This document shows positions 44,775 to 54,776 of a DNA stretch of 64,000 nt, piece after piece. The DNA comes from Legionella saoudiensis (GTDB taxonomy: Bacteria > Pseudomonadota > Gammaproteobacteria > Legionellales > Legionellaceae), in the NCBI RefSeq assembly GCF_001465875.1, contig NZ_LN901323.1, forward strand, positions 2,501 through 66,500, given 5' to 3'. Both the position numbers and the translations under genes were made by a program. Positions within the stretch are counted from its first letter, which is position 1. Every line of letters begins with the position of its first letter. A model generated the notes under the pieces. That model was not told where the DNA came from. It did not search any database and saw only the letters and a program-made list of their open reading frames with translations.

Positions 44775-46361
44775 TTAGGTTTCTGCATGTATCTGCTGCT
44801 TGTTTATTTTACCGTTTAGAATTACTTTTGCAGCCAAGCTTTTTTGACTGTTTATATAGTTATTTAAAACGAGATACACCCCATTAGTCCAGCCAAATCC
44901 TATTTCATTAGTCGCATAACTGTATTTAATTTTATTTTCAGTTAAGGTGCTTACCGTACGTACATCATATTTTTCAAAAATTGCGTGATTTTGCTGAAAA
45001 CCAAGATTTACAGTTTTTATAAATCTACGAGCAATTTCCCTAGATACCTGTTTATAACCATACCGGTCAAGTCCCAATACAGCGAAATATTGCATCGGGG
45101 CCCAGCCAAATGGAGCATCCCATTGTAATCCGGAATAATTAGTGCTCGTTACTATGCCTCCTTCCAATAATAAGTCTGGCACATGCTTCCTCACGGCCTC
45201 AGCTTGTTTTATTGAAGCAACCCCCGCCCATAAAGGGTAAAAGGTAGTGGCATAGGGATAGTATTTTTGTTGTTTCTTTTTAAAGTTATAGTCTAAATAA
45301 TAACCTGTCGCCTCATTCCATAAATAACTATTTATATTATCCGCTCGTGCTTGGGCTCTTTTTTTCCACTTAATTGATTCCTTAACATTGCCCAACAATT
45401 CATTTATTTTTTGCGCGTCACACTCCATTTTATATAAAAAAACATTTAAATCGACAGGAGCGTAATCTAAAATCTCTACACCGAAAGGACCATATTTAGC
45501 CGAAATATCCAAGCCTGATTCCCGTAAAGTTCGATCAGCGGTATAAAAAAGATCCGTTAGCCGGTTCTTTTTTTTATCATAGTAAAGTCGTATATCGTAT
45601 TCTTTTCCTGAATAGTTTTTAAAATAATTTAATACTTTTGTATAATAAATTGGTGATTCTTCGGGAGTAGGTCCAGTTCCAGGAGCATAGTAACGTGATA
45701 AACCAATTTCAGGTATGGCATGTGGAGCAGAAGTCCAAAAATGATAGAGTTTATTAATGGCAGGTAAGGTATTTTTTAACCATAATTTATCCGGTCTTTT
45801 CTCATAATAAGCCAATACCATTTCTGTTAACAAGGGTGGCTGCGCACGCCCTAAATAGTAGGTTCGATTTGCGTTTAAGATGGTGCCATAATTATTTATT
45901 TCATAAATAAAATTATCAATCATATTTTTTGCTAAGTTAAATTGGTTATTTTCCAATAGCCCAAGCACAATAAAAAAACTATCCCAGCCATACATTTCAT
46001 TAAATCGCCCGCCAGGAACAATATAGGGGTGAGGTAAATAAAGTAATCCATGTATCTTAATTTCCCCAGTTTTTTGAGGTAGATAGGCTAATTTAATCTG
46101 AGCATGGATTTGTTTTTTTTGGAGTTCAGCAATATTTTCAGTGGGTGGTATATAAATTATAGATTCGGTACTGGAAATTTTAGGATCCATACTCGATTGA
46201 AGTAAACTATCCCGTTTTAATAATTCCCAACTGTTATCTATGTATTGAAAAACTTGTAAATCTATATTTGCATTTTTATTTGCATAGGAGTTTTGAGAAA
46301 AAATGATGAACAGCAAAATCAATAAATTAGAAACTTTACGCATTTTATTTTTGATAAGCAT
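44775..46361 (-). CDS. Trehalase (GH37), secreted
   Basis: Trehalase hydrolyses trehalose to two glucose. The 528-residue protein has an N-terminal signal (NLLILLFIIFSQNSYA) and both family signatures, PGGRFNEMYGWDSFF and QWDAPFGWAPMQ, so it is a periplasmic TreA-type enzyme. The ATG at 46361 follows CGGA; an alternative ATG six codons in also fits a signal peptide. No trehalose transporter is adjacent. Confidence 0.93.
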   Translation of the reverse strand: MLIKNKMRKVSNLLILLFIIFSQNSYANKNANIDLQVFQYIDNSWELLKRDSLLQSSMDPKISSTESIIYIPPTENIAELQKKQIHAQIKLAYLPQKTGEIKIHGLLYLPHPYIVPGGRFNEMYGWDSFFIVLGLLENNQFNLAKNMIDNFIYEINNYGTILNANRTYYLGRAQPPLLTEMVLAYYEKRPDKLWLKNTLPAINKLYHFWTSAPHAIPEIGLSRYYAPGTGPTPEESPIYYTKVLNYFKNYSGKEYDIRLYYDKKKNRLTDLFYTADRTLRESGLDISAKYGPFGVEILDYAPVDLNVFLYKMECDAQKINELLGNVKESIKWKKRAQARADNINSYLWNEATGYYLDYNFKKKQQKYYPYATTFYPLWAGVASIKQAEAVRKHVPDLLLEGGIVTSTNYSGLQWDAPFGWAPMQYFAVLGLDRYGYKQVSREIARRFIKTVNLGFQQNHAIFEKYDVRTVSTLTENKIKYSYATNEIGFGWTNGVYLVLNNYINSQKSLAAKVILNGKINKQQIHAET

Positions 46362-46519
46362 TTCCGTTATCGCCTAGTTAGTCTTAGAAACCTATTGTCA
46401 GAAGCCAAAAGTCCTGAAATTTAAGGTGCCATATGAGCTACAGCAGTTATTATTGTTTTATACTTGCTGAATAAAATGTAAGCCTAAGTATTACCAAACT
46501 GTACAGAGTATGATGCTGA

Positions 46520-47455
46520 TTATTTAATCACATTGGAGCCATTAGGCTCTTCCATTAAAGATAAGCTGCTTTGTGCAGTATCTTGTTTATCCTTCCCTAA
46601 GAATAATGCTGGAAAATTTCTGGGTGGTTTATTGGTTAAAAAATTAGGAAGATTTGCATGCACACTGGCAGCCCAAAGATACACTTGGCTTTTTAGCTGT
46701 TGGTACATGGTTTTGACCGTTTGATTCAAGCCTTCGTTCTTATAATTTTCTTGTGATTCAATCAAGGCATTATTCGCTGCCCAAATACCCATAGAAGTGG
46801 CTACGGCAAGAACTCCCCAACCAAGAATTGGGAATGCAGCAAAACTACTAAATAATCCTAACCCTGTTAGTAACCCCGACATTCCGGCACTGCAACCTGC
46901 TATCGAACCAAAGGTTCCTGCAAAAGCAAAAAACATCGGGGGACTTGCCTTTGACAAAGGAACTGCAGATAAATTAAGTAACTCTCCCTCAATTAAAGGT
47001 AGAATGGACTTTTCTTTAAATAATCGCCGCTCAATCATTATTTTTATAACGGTTAACGACTGATGTAAGGGCTCTTGCGTCTTATCATTAGCGCTATCTA
47101 AAAGCTGTTGATTAAGTTGTAAAAGCAAATAAGATTCAAAGGCGATAGTTTTATCAGTTAGCTGATATTTTTTATTCATGACGTGAATGTATTCATTAAT
47201 GAACTCCATTAATTTTTGTTCATTTTTTTGCAATAAGGCTTGAAATCGTTGTTGCTCTTTTTGGGATTGTTGATAGGATAAATAAAATACTGTAGCACAA
47301 GTCGTGAGAAAAAGACTCACCGCAATTCCACCTAGGGTAAATGACAGTAAACCACCTATTGATGCGCCAACAACACTAAAGACAATTCCAAATAGTGGCC
47401 ATGCCACACCTGCGCCGGTGCCAATCCCATTAATTATTGATTTAAAAAATGCCAT
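46520..47455 (-). CDS. Hypothetical membrane-interacting protein, possible effector
   Basis: The 311-residue protein has a Gly-rich hydrophobic stretch at the start (residues about 8-60), a helical coiled-coil middle (QQSQKEQQRFQALLQKNEQK) and a second hydrophobic region (MFFAFAGTFGSIAGCSAGMSG ... FPILGWGVLAVATSM). It has a polar tail ending LSLMEEPNGSNVIK. Two hydrophobic hairpins plus a Glu-containing tail are frequent in Dot/Icm effectors, but this is not proof. The start ATG 47455 is 7 bases after AGGA; the ATG two codons earlier is too close. Confidence 0.7.
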   Translation of the reverse strand: MAFFKSIINGIGTGAGVAWPLFGIVFSVVGASIGGLLSFTLGGIAVSLFLTTCATVFYLSYQQSQKEQQRFQALLQKNEQKLMEFINEYIHVMNKKYQLTDKTIAFESYLLLQLNQQLLDSANDKTQEPLHQSLTVIKIMIERRLFKEKSILPLIEGELLNLSAVPLSKASPPMFFAFAGTFGSIAGCSAGMSGLLTGLGLFSSFAAFPILGWGVLAVATSMGIWAANNALIESQENYKNEGLNQTVKTMYQQLKSQVYLWAASVHANLPNFLTNKPPRNFPALFLGKDKQDTAQSSLSLMEEPNGSNVIK

Positions 47456-47578
47456 TAACATATCCTATTCAATAAATGGTAACTACTCAAGCTCACCATA
47501 AATAAAAACAAGCTTTTTTCGGCAGCATAGCACTTATCGATGCCTGATAAATATTCTAAATTAGAATTAGTTTTCCTA

Positions 47579-48586
47579 TTACCCACTCTTTGGAGAAGGA
47601 GAAAGGGAAAGAGTTAACCAGCTATTCCAACCCGAGGCTCGAGCCCGTGCATCAAACTCTTTATAGCCTTTGAGATTAAGTAGAACTTGTACCTGTTTAA
47701 ATACGTTTAAATAACCAATTTGTGGCCCTGCGCTAAATATTCGCGATTTAAAACACCCCACAAAATTGCCACTGCCTCGATCACAAGATAATTGTTGATA
47801 GATATAGCCTACCGCTCCTAATTGGGTTTTTTTAGCAAAAAACTTAGACGCACTAAAATCCCAATGCATATCGACACCATTTTGATAATGGGTCCGTTTA
47901 TTTTCAAAGTTATAAGTCCATCCGACTACGGAAGAAAACTCATATCCTGTTTCAGGATTGAAATAGGTATAACCCAAACCACTATCAAGGCTTGGATGGT
48001 TTGTTCCTAAATTGGCAAGTCTTTTGGCATCATAAGCGCCTACCGGCACGCTCTCTGCAATGTAAATCATGAAATTATTTGCTTTATGATTCCAACGCAA
48101 ACTTGCCAGGGGCGCTAAATCCCCAACAGAAGTTACCGAATCGCTAAGCGATTTTCCCAGGACAAAACCAGACCCAATCCCTAAATTACCGAGAAAAGTT
48201 GCACTGACTGCCGCTTGGCTGCGCCCATAGGGAATAGCCATAGCAACCATCGCTTGACCATTTAATATTTTCTTCTTAAAAGTGTAACTAGGAATTGCAA
48301 AAAATAAATCCACATCTGCATTGAGATCAACATCAAGCTCTCCGGTAAAGCGTTTGCGAATATTTCCTAGAGTAACTTGACGAGCAAAGGCAACCTCGGC
48401 CCCGGCGCTCACCGTAGAATGATAATACACGGAGGCCAAAGACAGCCCTGGTTGTAATGGAGCTGCGGCCAAAGTCCCAAAATAACCCGGAACCCAAAAA
48501 CTAATTCCGCCTTCATCTGCATATACTGTTGAGCAAGAGAAGCACAACAGGAAATAAAGTAGCAGGCCATATTTCTTATTTTTCAT
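47579..48586 (-). CDS. Phenol-degradation meta-family outer-membrane protein
   Basis: The 335-residue protein has a signal peptide (MKNKKYGLLLYFLLCFSCSTVYA). EGGISFWVPGYFGTLAAAPLQPGLSLASVYYH follows, the entry signature of the MetA-pathway/phenol-degradation outer-membrane family (PF13557 in my recall), then barrel-like alternating strands. The family name is historical; it is probably a channel for hydrophobic substrates. The start is ATG 48586; the frame extends 24 codons upstream into the FGE gene. It lies 40 bases after that gene. Confidence 0.82.
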   Translation of the reverse strand: MKNKKYGLLLYFLLCFSCSTVYADEGGISFWVPGYFGTLAAAPLQPGLSLASVYYHSTVSAGAEVAFARQVTLGNIRKRFTGELDVDLNADVDLFFAIPSYTFKKKILNGQAMVAMAIPYGRSQAAVSATFLGNLGIGSGFVLGKSLSDSVTSVGDLAPLASLRWNHKANNFMIYIAESVPVGAYDAKRLANLGTNHPSLDSGLGYTYFNPETGYEFSSVVGWTYNFENKRTHYQNGVDMHWDFSASKFFAKKTQLGAVGYIYQQLSCDRGSGNFVGCFKSRIFSAGPQIGYLNVFKQVQVLLNLKGYKEFDARARASGWNSWLTLSLSPSPKSG

Positions 48587-48626
48587 ACAAAATCCATTTA
48601 AGTTAAGCTGGTCATTTGAACGATAT

Positions 48627-49748
48627 CTATTTATTCTTCTCGCTAATGCTTGTTGCACAACGAAATCCTATATGTTCCATGCTCGTATCTGGAGATGATT
48701 TCATGCGTGCGGCGACCCGATATCCTGAGCAATAGGATTCATTACATAAATAAGAACCTCCTCGCAACACTCGTTTAGGCATCGTAGGCTCATCAGGATC
48801 ATAACTACTTGTCGGCCCCTGAGGGTCAATTACCTCCTTCATGGCAATTGATTGGTAATAATTTACATGATACCAATCAGCAACCCATTCCCAAACATTT
48901 CCAGCCATGTCATACAGACCATAGGCATTGGGAGGAAAAGAACCAACAGGTGCAGCATAATAATATTTATCACGTAGCGTATTTTTATAGGGAAACTCCC
49001 CCTGCCAGGTATTTGCCTTTACCTCACCTTCGTCAATTGGTTCATTCCCCCAAGGGTAAATTTTATTTTTTAAACCACCGCGCGCAGCCCACTCCCATTC
49101 TGTCTCAGTTGGTAAACGCTTACCAGCCCAACGGCAATAGGCATCCGCATCATCCCAGGATACATGGACTACGGGCTGTTGTAACTCCTCTATTTTACTA
49201 TTTGGCCCATGGGGATGACGCCAATCAGCTCCAGGCGTCCAAGTCCACCATTGGGTAAAATTATCCAGAGGTACTGAATGGTTCGGTGGAGAGAATACTA
49301 AAGATGCAGGAACTAATACACTTTCATCCGGTTTCGGTGTATCAGGAGGAAGCTGTTTTTTTAAGAGCTCCCAATCAGGCTTTGTTTCCGCGGTGGTAAT
49401 ATAATGGGTTTTATTAACAAACTCCGTAAATTGCGCATTCGTAACCTCATACTGATCGAGCCAAAAACTACTGACACTTACCTTATGTTTGGGTAATTCA
49501 TCCGCCCGAGCCTGGCTATTATCGCCTCCCATCATGAAAGTGCCTGCAGGAATTTTTACCATGCCGTTAACCAGCGCATGTTTTGATGCAGCAATGGCCT
49601 TAGGTTTATTTGCATTAACCGCAAAGCGATGCGGTGTTTTATTGCATAAACAAGCAGATGTTTGGGATTGAGCTAGAAGCTGCTCAGGAAATAACATACC
49701 ACTTGGTAACAACAAACAGAAAAAGCTCATTCGTATAAGAGAAAACAT
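48627..49748 (-). CDS. Formylglycine-generating enzyme (sulfatase-modifying factor) family, secreted
   Basis: FGE oxidises a Cys in sulfatases to formylglycine. The 373-residue protein has a signal-like N-terminus (MFSLIRMSFFCLLLP...) and the FGE-sulfatase fold, with IPAGTFMMGGD, SSFWLDQYEVTN, RLPTETEWEWAARGG and AGNVWEWVADWY. It also has the copper-binding Cys pair C335 and C340 in RGGSYLCNESYCSGYRVAARM, which true FGEs keep and many look-alikes lose. No sulfatase is in the window. The start ATG 49748 has GAGG about 11 bases upstream. Confidence 0.88.
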   Translation of the reverse strand: MFSLIRMSFFCLLLPSGMLFPEQLLAQSQTSACLCNKTPHRFAVNANKPKAIAASKHALVNGMVKIPAGTFMMGGDNSQARADELPKHKVSVSSFWLDQYEVTNAQFTEFVNKTHYITTAETKPDWELLKKQLPPDTPKPDESVLVPASLVFSPPNHSVPLDNFTQWWTWTPGADWRHPHGPNSKIEELQQPVVHVSWDDADAYCRWAGKRLPTETEWEWAARGGLKNKIYPWGNEPIDEGEVKANTWQGEFPYKNTLRDKYYYAAPVGSFPPNAYGLYDMAGNVWEWVADWYHVNYYQSIAMKEVIDPQGPTSSYDPDEPTMPKRVLRGGSYLCNESYCSGYRVAARMKSSPDTSMEHIGFRCATSISEKNK

Positions 49749-49880
49749 AAATAAAGACCTCAATAAATGCAACAAAGCCTGAACAGATGCGCAGGCGTTG
49801 CTCTTTAAAGATTACTTAAGCTTATATACTGCGATGTATGTGCGGTTGCGATGCCACACGGACCATCAATTCAGCATATA

Positions 49881-50477
49881 TTAAGCTAGTTTTTTGCTGA
49901 GTTCCGCAACATGGCGGCCTTGTGCTCTGGCAATTTTCTTTTCTATTTCTAAAGGCGTTCTGCTGCCATCTGCACCAGCAATGGTACCTGCCCCATAAGG
50001 CGAGCTTCCGCGCATTTCACTTAGTTCAAATAAACTTGACTCGCTATAAGGCACACCAGTAATTAACATTCCATGATGGGCAAGCGTATTCCAAAAAGAG
50101 GTAATAGTTGTTTCGTTTCCGCCCCCAGTACCAGTAGAGATAAAAACGCTGCCTATTTTCCCAATGAGCTTTCCTTGCACCCATAAGCTGCCTGTTTGAT
50201 CCAGGAAATTACGCATTTGCGCTGCCATATTACCAAAGCGCGTCGGAGTGCCAAAAATGATGGCATCATAATCTGCTAACTCAGCAGGACTGGCAATCGG
50301 TGCTTGCTGATCAAGTTTCACTCCAGCCTTTTTAGCAACCTCTTCTGGCATAGTTTCAGGTACACGTTTAACCACCACCTCCACACCAGGGACCTCTTTA
50401 GCTCCCTCTGCAACAGCATAAGCCATGGTTTCAACATGTCCATAGCTTGAATAATATAATACGAGTACTTTACTCAT
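49881..50477 (-). CDS. wrbA: NAD(P)H:quinone oxidoreductase WrbA
   Basis: WrbA is a tetrameric FMN flavoprotein that reduces quinones by two electrons. The 198-residue protein has [14 protein letters not shown] (FMN phosphate loop), [21 protein letters not shown] and [12 protein letters not shown]. The length and C-terminal [15 protein letters not shown] fit the WrbA type IV family. It is transcribed alone. Confidence 0.95.
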   Translation of the reverse strand: MSKVLVLYYSSYGHVETMAYAVAEGAKEVPGVEVVVKRVPETMPEEVAKKAGVKLDQQAPIASPAELADYDAIIFGTPTRFGNMAAQMRNFLDQTGSLWVQGKLIGKIGSVFISTGTGGGNETTITSFWNTLAHHGMLITGVPYSESSLFELSEMRGSSPYGAGTIAGADGSRTPLEIEKKIARAQGRHVAELSKKLA

Positions 50478-50609
50478 GATAATTCCTTTTACTAGTCTGA
50501 AATAGAATCGATGAACATAAATCTATAGCAGAATAACCAATCCTTATATTAATGTCTCCTATGGCCTTATTATTTTTTACAATCGCATTTCCGAGTTAGT
50601 ACGCCTACT

Positions 50610-51503
50610 CTATAAGGGCTTGGCAGATAGTTGCGATGGAGGCGTCTTTTCTTCAATTTTATCTGGTACTGGCAAACCAAAAAATCGAGGTGTAGTCATA
50701 TTTTTTATGGTTCCATAAGAACCGGTACCCGCCATAATGCCACCATCAATATTATATTGAGAGCCCGTGATAAATGCAGAATCATCAGAGGCTAAAAATA
50801 CAGCTAAATTTGCGACCTCTTTGGCTTGCCCCATACGTTTTAATGGAATTGTATTAGCGTATTCTTGGATCCGCTGCTCCCGTCCTTCATCCAAGCCAAA
50901 CTCCGAGTCCCACATTTCGGTTAAAATTGCCGCAGGTACAATTACATTGCAGCGAATTGGGTAACCATTTTTAGCACAATGTATGGCTACGGTTCGGGTG
51001 AGGTTCAAAATGGCTGCCTTACTTGACGCATAAGCGGCATTAGAAGGAATTCCAACTAAACCCGACCTAGACCCCATATTAATGATGGAGGCATTGGGAC
51101 TGTTTTTCAAAAGTGGCATCATCGTCTTACACCCTAGAAAGGTCCCATCCACATTAACCGCATGCACCGCACGCCAGTCTTCAAGCGAACAATGCTCTAT
51201 ATCTTGAGGCTTATCTGATTTTGGCGCAGAATCAATGCCGGCATTGTTAACTAACACATCGAGCCGTTGGTATTTGTTTTTAATATACTCTGCTACCTCT
51301 TGCCAATTTTGTTCCGAACGAACATCTAAAATTAAATAGTCGCTGGCTCCTATGGATTGAGCAAATTTTTCTCCTTCAGTCTTTGCTAATCTGCCGGTTA
51401 TAATTACTTGAGCACCTTTTTTGCAGAAGGTCTCGGCAATCGCAAGGCCAATCGATTTAGTGCTTCCGGTAATTAAAATAATCTTATCCTTTAGTTTTCC
51501 CAT
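50610..51503 (-). CDS. Short-chain dehydrogenase, unknown substrate
   Basis: The 297-residue classical SDR has TGSTKSIGLA (Gly-rich loop with an unusual TK insertion), LVNNAGIDS, the catalytic Ser in NMGSRSGLVG, YASSKAA, and a C-terminal FITGSQYNIDGGIMAGT. The final roughly 40 residues extend past the usual end. The substrate cannot be told. Confidence 0.9.
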   Translation of the reverse strand: MGKLKDKIILITGSTKSIGLAIAETFCKKGAQVIITGRLAKTEGEKFAQSIGASDYLILDVRSEQNWQEVAEYIKNKYQRLDVLVNNAGIDSAPKSDKPQDIEHCSLEDWRAVHAVNVDGTFLGCKTMMPLLKNSPNASIINMGSRSGLVGIPSNAAYASSKAAILNLTRTVAIHCAKNGYPIRCNVIVPAAILTEMWDSEFGLDEGREQRIQEYANTIPLKRMGQAKEVANLAVFLASDDSAFITGSQYNIDGGIMAGTGSYGTIKNMTTPRFFGLPVPDKIEEKTPPSQLSAKPL

Positions 51504-51672
51504 AGTATCAATCCATGATGCTAATTAGATAGTACATCTTAACATAAGATTATCCTTCTACCAGCTCAATCCCTGAACTCAGGTTTTTAATTTTATATCC
51601 CCAGAAACCACAATAAAGCTCCTTATATGGCTGTGCTACACTTTTTGGCTTCATAAATAAAAGGAATTAATT

Positions 51673-51906
51673 ATGATTAAAAAAATATTTATCGCATATA
51701 TGTTAGTTTCCAGCTTATCTTTTATTTCTTCTGCTTTTGCTGATACCGAAGAGGTTCATTGGTGGCATCACCCTGATCAATATCATGCTGATTTTGAAGA
51801 ATGGTATCCTACACATAAAGAGGTTTGGCATAATTATTATTCAAAACATAAAGATCATTACACTACCTATTGCGAACAACATCGTGGTTGGACCTTTTGC
51901 GAATAA
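51673..51906 (+). CDS. Small secreted His/Trp-rich protein
   Basis: The 77-residue protein has a signal peptide (MIKKIFIAYMLVSSLSFISSAFA) and a short mature part rich in His, Trp, Tyr and acidic residues (VHWWHHPDQYHADFEEWYPTH), with two cysteines in YCEQHRGWTFCE that could pair. GGA lies 8 bases before the ATG. Metal binding is possible. Family unknown. Confidence 0.75.
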   Translation: MIKKIFIAYMLVSSLSFISSAFADTEEVHWWHHPDQYHADFEEWYPTHKEVWHNYYSKHKDHYTTYCEQHRGWTFCE

Positions 51907-51920
51907 AATATGCTTTTTTA

Positions 51921-51949
51921 ACTAAGACTGCATTTTATGCAGTCTTAGT
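51921..51949. terminator. 12-bp perfect hairpin
   Basis: ACTAAGACTGCA pairs with TGCAGTCTTAGT around TTTTA, 14 bases after the small secreted gene and between converging genes. A T-rich stretch precedes it, but no T-run follows on either strand. Confidence 0.5.
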
Positions 51950-52018
51950 GTCATTCGTACTAAGAAAACGAGGGAAGAAAAATATCCTCCACTTTTAGGG
52001 AAAATGCCCCTAATCTTC

Positions 52019-54607
52019 CTATCTAAAATTTATCCTGTGTTGGTTGTCTGGCTCCTCCAATAGCATTTTTCTATCATCAGGACGAGGTTCAAATAAAAAT
52101 CTATGCATGGCAGGAAATCTTTGCATGCTTATTTCTGATGTAGGTAGTTCGCTAGGTGGGGATTTGGCCGAGGCTTTTTCTGCACTTAAAAATATTAGTT
52201 GGATTTTGGAAAAGAGGGATTGCACGCCAAAATCCTTTAAAATAAGGTCCCAAATACCGGTAAAAAAATGACTAGCTAAAGGGGCTAGCCGCTCGCTCTC
52301 GGTAGTAGTACTAACACTGTGGCTATTAAACTCAGCATATTGGAAAATAGAATTTTCCGTTTCACATAATAATAACAGTAAACGAGACCAGGTTCTTTCT
52401 CTTTCAGCATTCGGAAGTTGAGCTTTAATTTGCATTAGAAGCTCCTCAGCGCTGTAACTGGTTTGATTAATTAAAATAACGCGCCGTCCGCCCCGGTCAT
52501 GAGCATAATTAAGCACATTAATTAACTGCTCCATTGAATAGTAATCAATTTTTTTTTCTGAGAAAAAAGAGTTATATTCTCTTAATTCAAGTGCTATTGT
52601 TTTATGAATAGTTTTTTCAAACTGAGACGGATTTGCAGTCAGATAAGGGGCCTCATAATGAGAACGACCATTAATAAATTCATACATTCCTCCTGCCTCA
52701 TGAACATGGAGCCATTGTTGCTGTACAGGACGTAATTTCTTATAAGCAGGACAATCTAAAGAGCCTGTACTACGTAATGATTGACGAATAGGAACTAACT
52801 CCTCCTCGTTGTCAAAACCAGGGATTAGCTCTATCGGCCCCAAATTGCTCTCATGCGCCTTCCAGGATAAATCACTCACTATGGCTCCGATTGATTGCCC
52901 ATCGCGCTTAGAACGAAGGCTTTCCCCTGCCAAATCTGTTTTATATTGCCAATTCATGTACTGTGGCGAGCAATACTCATTAAAAGGTGGATAATAATAT
53001 TTTCCATCCAACTTATAGCCATAGCACTCATTGAATCGAATAGCTTCATTAGAAGTAATAAGTAATCCTTTTCCAGGATTACTCACATACCAAGAGTATA
53101 TTTTTTCAAGCAACAAATGGCCGCTAAAACCAGCCAAATTGTCATCATCTAAAAATACAGCATCCGGGTCTTGAGCTAATAGACTAGCGATTTCCTGTGC
53201 GCAATTATCCAAATCAGCAATGCTTTTCGCTTGGTTTGCCCATCCTTTGACGAGTACCTCCGAAATCCAAACTACCTTCTTTCCTCTTGCCGTTAACTCT
53301 TTTGCAGCACATACAGCTGATGCCGTTTTACCCACCCCAGCTTTTCCAGTTAATATAAGCAGCTTCGATTCGTCAGCCATGATGCTTTGACAAAATTGCT
53401 TACTCAATTTCATTAATTCTTTCTGCTGGGCGGAACTCTCCTTAAACCTAAAAAAGTCCATAGAGGAGCTATTTTCAAATGGAATCACCTGCAGTAACTT
53501 TGTAGGTATAAGAGAATAATCAATAGGTTGCGGTACGTAAGCAATGGGGTCAGGGTCTCTGGCATTTTCCATGTGTTGTAACCAAATGGAAAACTTATGC
53601 ATATCAAAGCGAAGCTCCAGCTCGGGGCTTTGTTCCACTAAAGCAAATTCATCTGCTGTTAGCGTAGCAGCATGTAAGGTTTCAGCTGCCTCAATTAATT
53701 GACTATAGGTCTGCAGGAATTTAGGATGAAATTGTTCTGGGGTTTTCGCATATAAGGCTAAACGGTCAAGATCATAAGATTTTCTGTCTTCATTAAATGC
53801 CTCACGAAGTAATTCCAATACATCCGCCTCAGTAATTCCCTGATTATCTGCTAAATGCGGATCAAAAATATAATAATACTTATCAATGACGATGCAATTT
53901 TCCCCGCCATAATTGCCACCTGGATGCTTTAATGGGTATAAGGGAGTATTTGCAAGGTGCTTAACCGTGAGTGAAGGTGTGGTTACGCTCTCTTTTTTTG
54001 ATAAAAAGGAGTAGAGTGGATTTCCAGAAAAAGGTTTGTTGCTCTCTTCAATCTTATTATAAACACACTGTGTTATAAAAAATGGAGCACGTCCAAAATA
54101 TTGATTAAAGCGCTCGTTACCAAGCATATATCGAATTCCAAACCATAAACTTAACTGAGTAAACATGCCACAATCAATAACTGTTGGTCCTTTTATTAAA
54201 GCGTCTAATGCTTGGGCTGGTTGCTGTCCTTTATAAATAAGCGTGATAAAACCATCCTGTAAAATAGAATCCCATCCCCAGGGGCTAAGTGTTGTTATTT
54301 CCGCAGCAGTAATAGTTTGGGTAGGGTGTTCGGTATTCCATAAGCTTACTAAATCATTATTATAATGAAGGCCTGAATAAATACTCTCGTAGAATGCTTT
54401 TCTATTACTTTTTCCATCAAAAGGATTAGAGTTCGCTAATGAAATAAATCGCTTTACACCTTCCACAAAACAATCATAAGTAATTAATTTTGGTTCAGCA
54501 AAAGCGGATAAAAACTGTTGCAATAGAGGTGTAGGAGGGAGTTTTTGTAACTGCCGAAGGTATTCGATTGCCGGGTTAATCTTTTTTTGTTTTAAAAAAA
54601 AATTCAT
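52019..54607 (-). CDS. Large unknown protein, P-loop ATPase with possible papain-like N-terminal domain
   Basis: In the middle of this 862-residue protein is a P-loop ATPase: Walker A GKAGVGKT (421-428), Walker B DAVFLDDD (about 475-485) and LLITSN as sensor-1, like DnaC/IstB-type AAA+. The N-terminal 300 residues show DCGMFTQLSLWFG (C146), then HPGGNYGGENC (H228) and YIFDPHL (D249). This Cys-His-Asp order resembles papain-like or transglutaminase-like enzymes, but the fit is by eye only. A C-terminal third (about 560-862) is unassigned. No signal or membrane segments. Its two downstream-facing minus-strand neighbours are also effector-like, so secretion by Dot/Icm is plausible. Confidence 0.75.
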   Translation of the reverse strand: MNFFLKQKKINPAIEYLRQLQKLPPTPLLQQFLSAFAEPKLITYDCFVEGVKRFISLANSNPFDGKSNRKAFYESIYSGLHYNNDLVSLWNTEHPTQTITAAEITTLSPWGWDSILQDGFITLIYKGQQPAQALDALIKGPTVIDCGMFTQLSLWFGIRYMLGNERFNQYFGRAPFFITQCVYNKIEESNKPFSGNPLYSFLSKKESVTTPSLTVKHLANTPLYPLKHPGGNYGGENCIVIDKYYYIFDPHLADNQGITEADVLELLREAFNEDRKSYDLDRLALYAKTPEQFHPKFLQTYSQLIEAAETLHAATLTADEFALVEQSPELELRFDMHKFSIWLQHMENARDPDPIAYVPQPIDYSLIPTKLLQVIPFENSSSMDFFRFKESSAQQKELMKLSKQFCQSIMADESKLLILTGKAGVGKTASAVCAAKELTARGKKVVWISEVLVKGWANQAKSIADLDNCAQEIASLLAQDPDAVFLDDDNLAGFSGHLLLEKIYSWYVSNPGKGLLITSNEAIRFNECYGYKLDGKYYYPPFNEYCSPQYMNWQYKTDLAGESLRSKRDGQSIGAIVSDLSWKAHESNLGPIELIPGFDNEEELVPIRQSLRSTGSLDCPAYKKLRPVQQQWLHVHEAGGMYEFINGRSHYEAPYLTANPSQFEKTIHKTIALELREYNSFFSEKKIDYYSMEQLINVLNYAHDRGGRRVILINQTSYSAEELLMQIKAQLPNAERERTWSRLLLLLCETENSIFQYAEFNSHSVSTTTESERLAPLASHFFTGIWDLILKDFGVQSLFSKIQLIFLSAEKASAKSPPSELPTSEISMQRFPAMHRFLFEPRPDDRKMLLEEPDNQHRINFR

Positions 54608-54776
54608 AGGTTACAGCCATTAAATTAATATGGTCATAATTTTAACACATTTTTATCTGTCCACCATCCCTTCTCAAGAGAACAGAGGGCTTATAAGGGA
54701 ATGACTCTACTCAACTTATTAAATTGCCAATATCCCCTGGGGCCTTCCAATATTTGGAGCGAAAACTTATTTCTAG

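Noticed and set aside
48809-49258. 149-codon open frame on the plus strand
   Set aside because: It lies fully antisense to the FGE gene, has no ribosome site, and its His/Pro/Gln-rich composition is typical of an antisense shadow.
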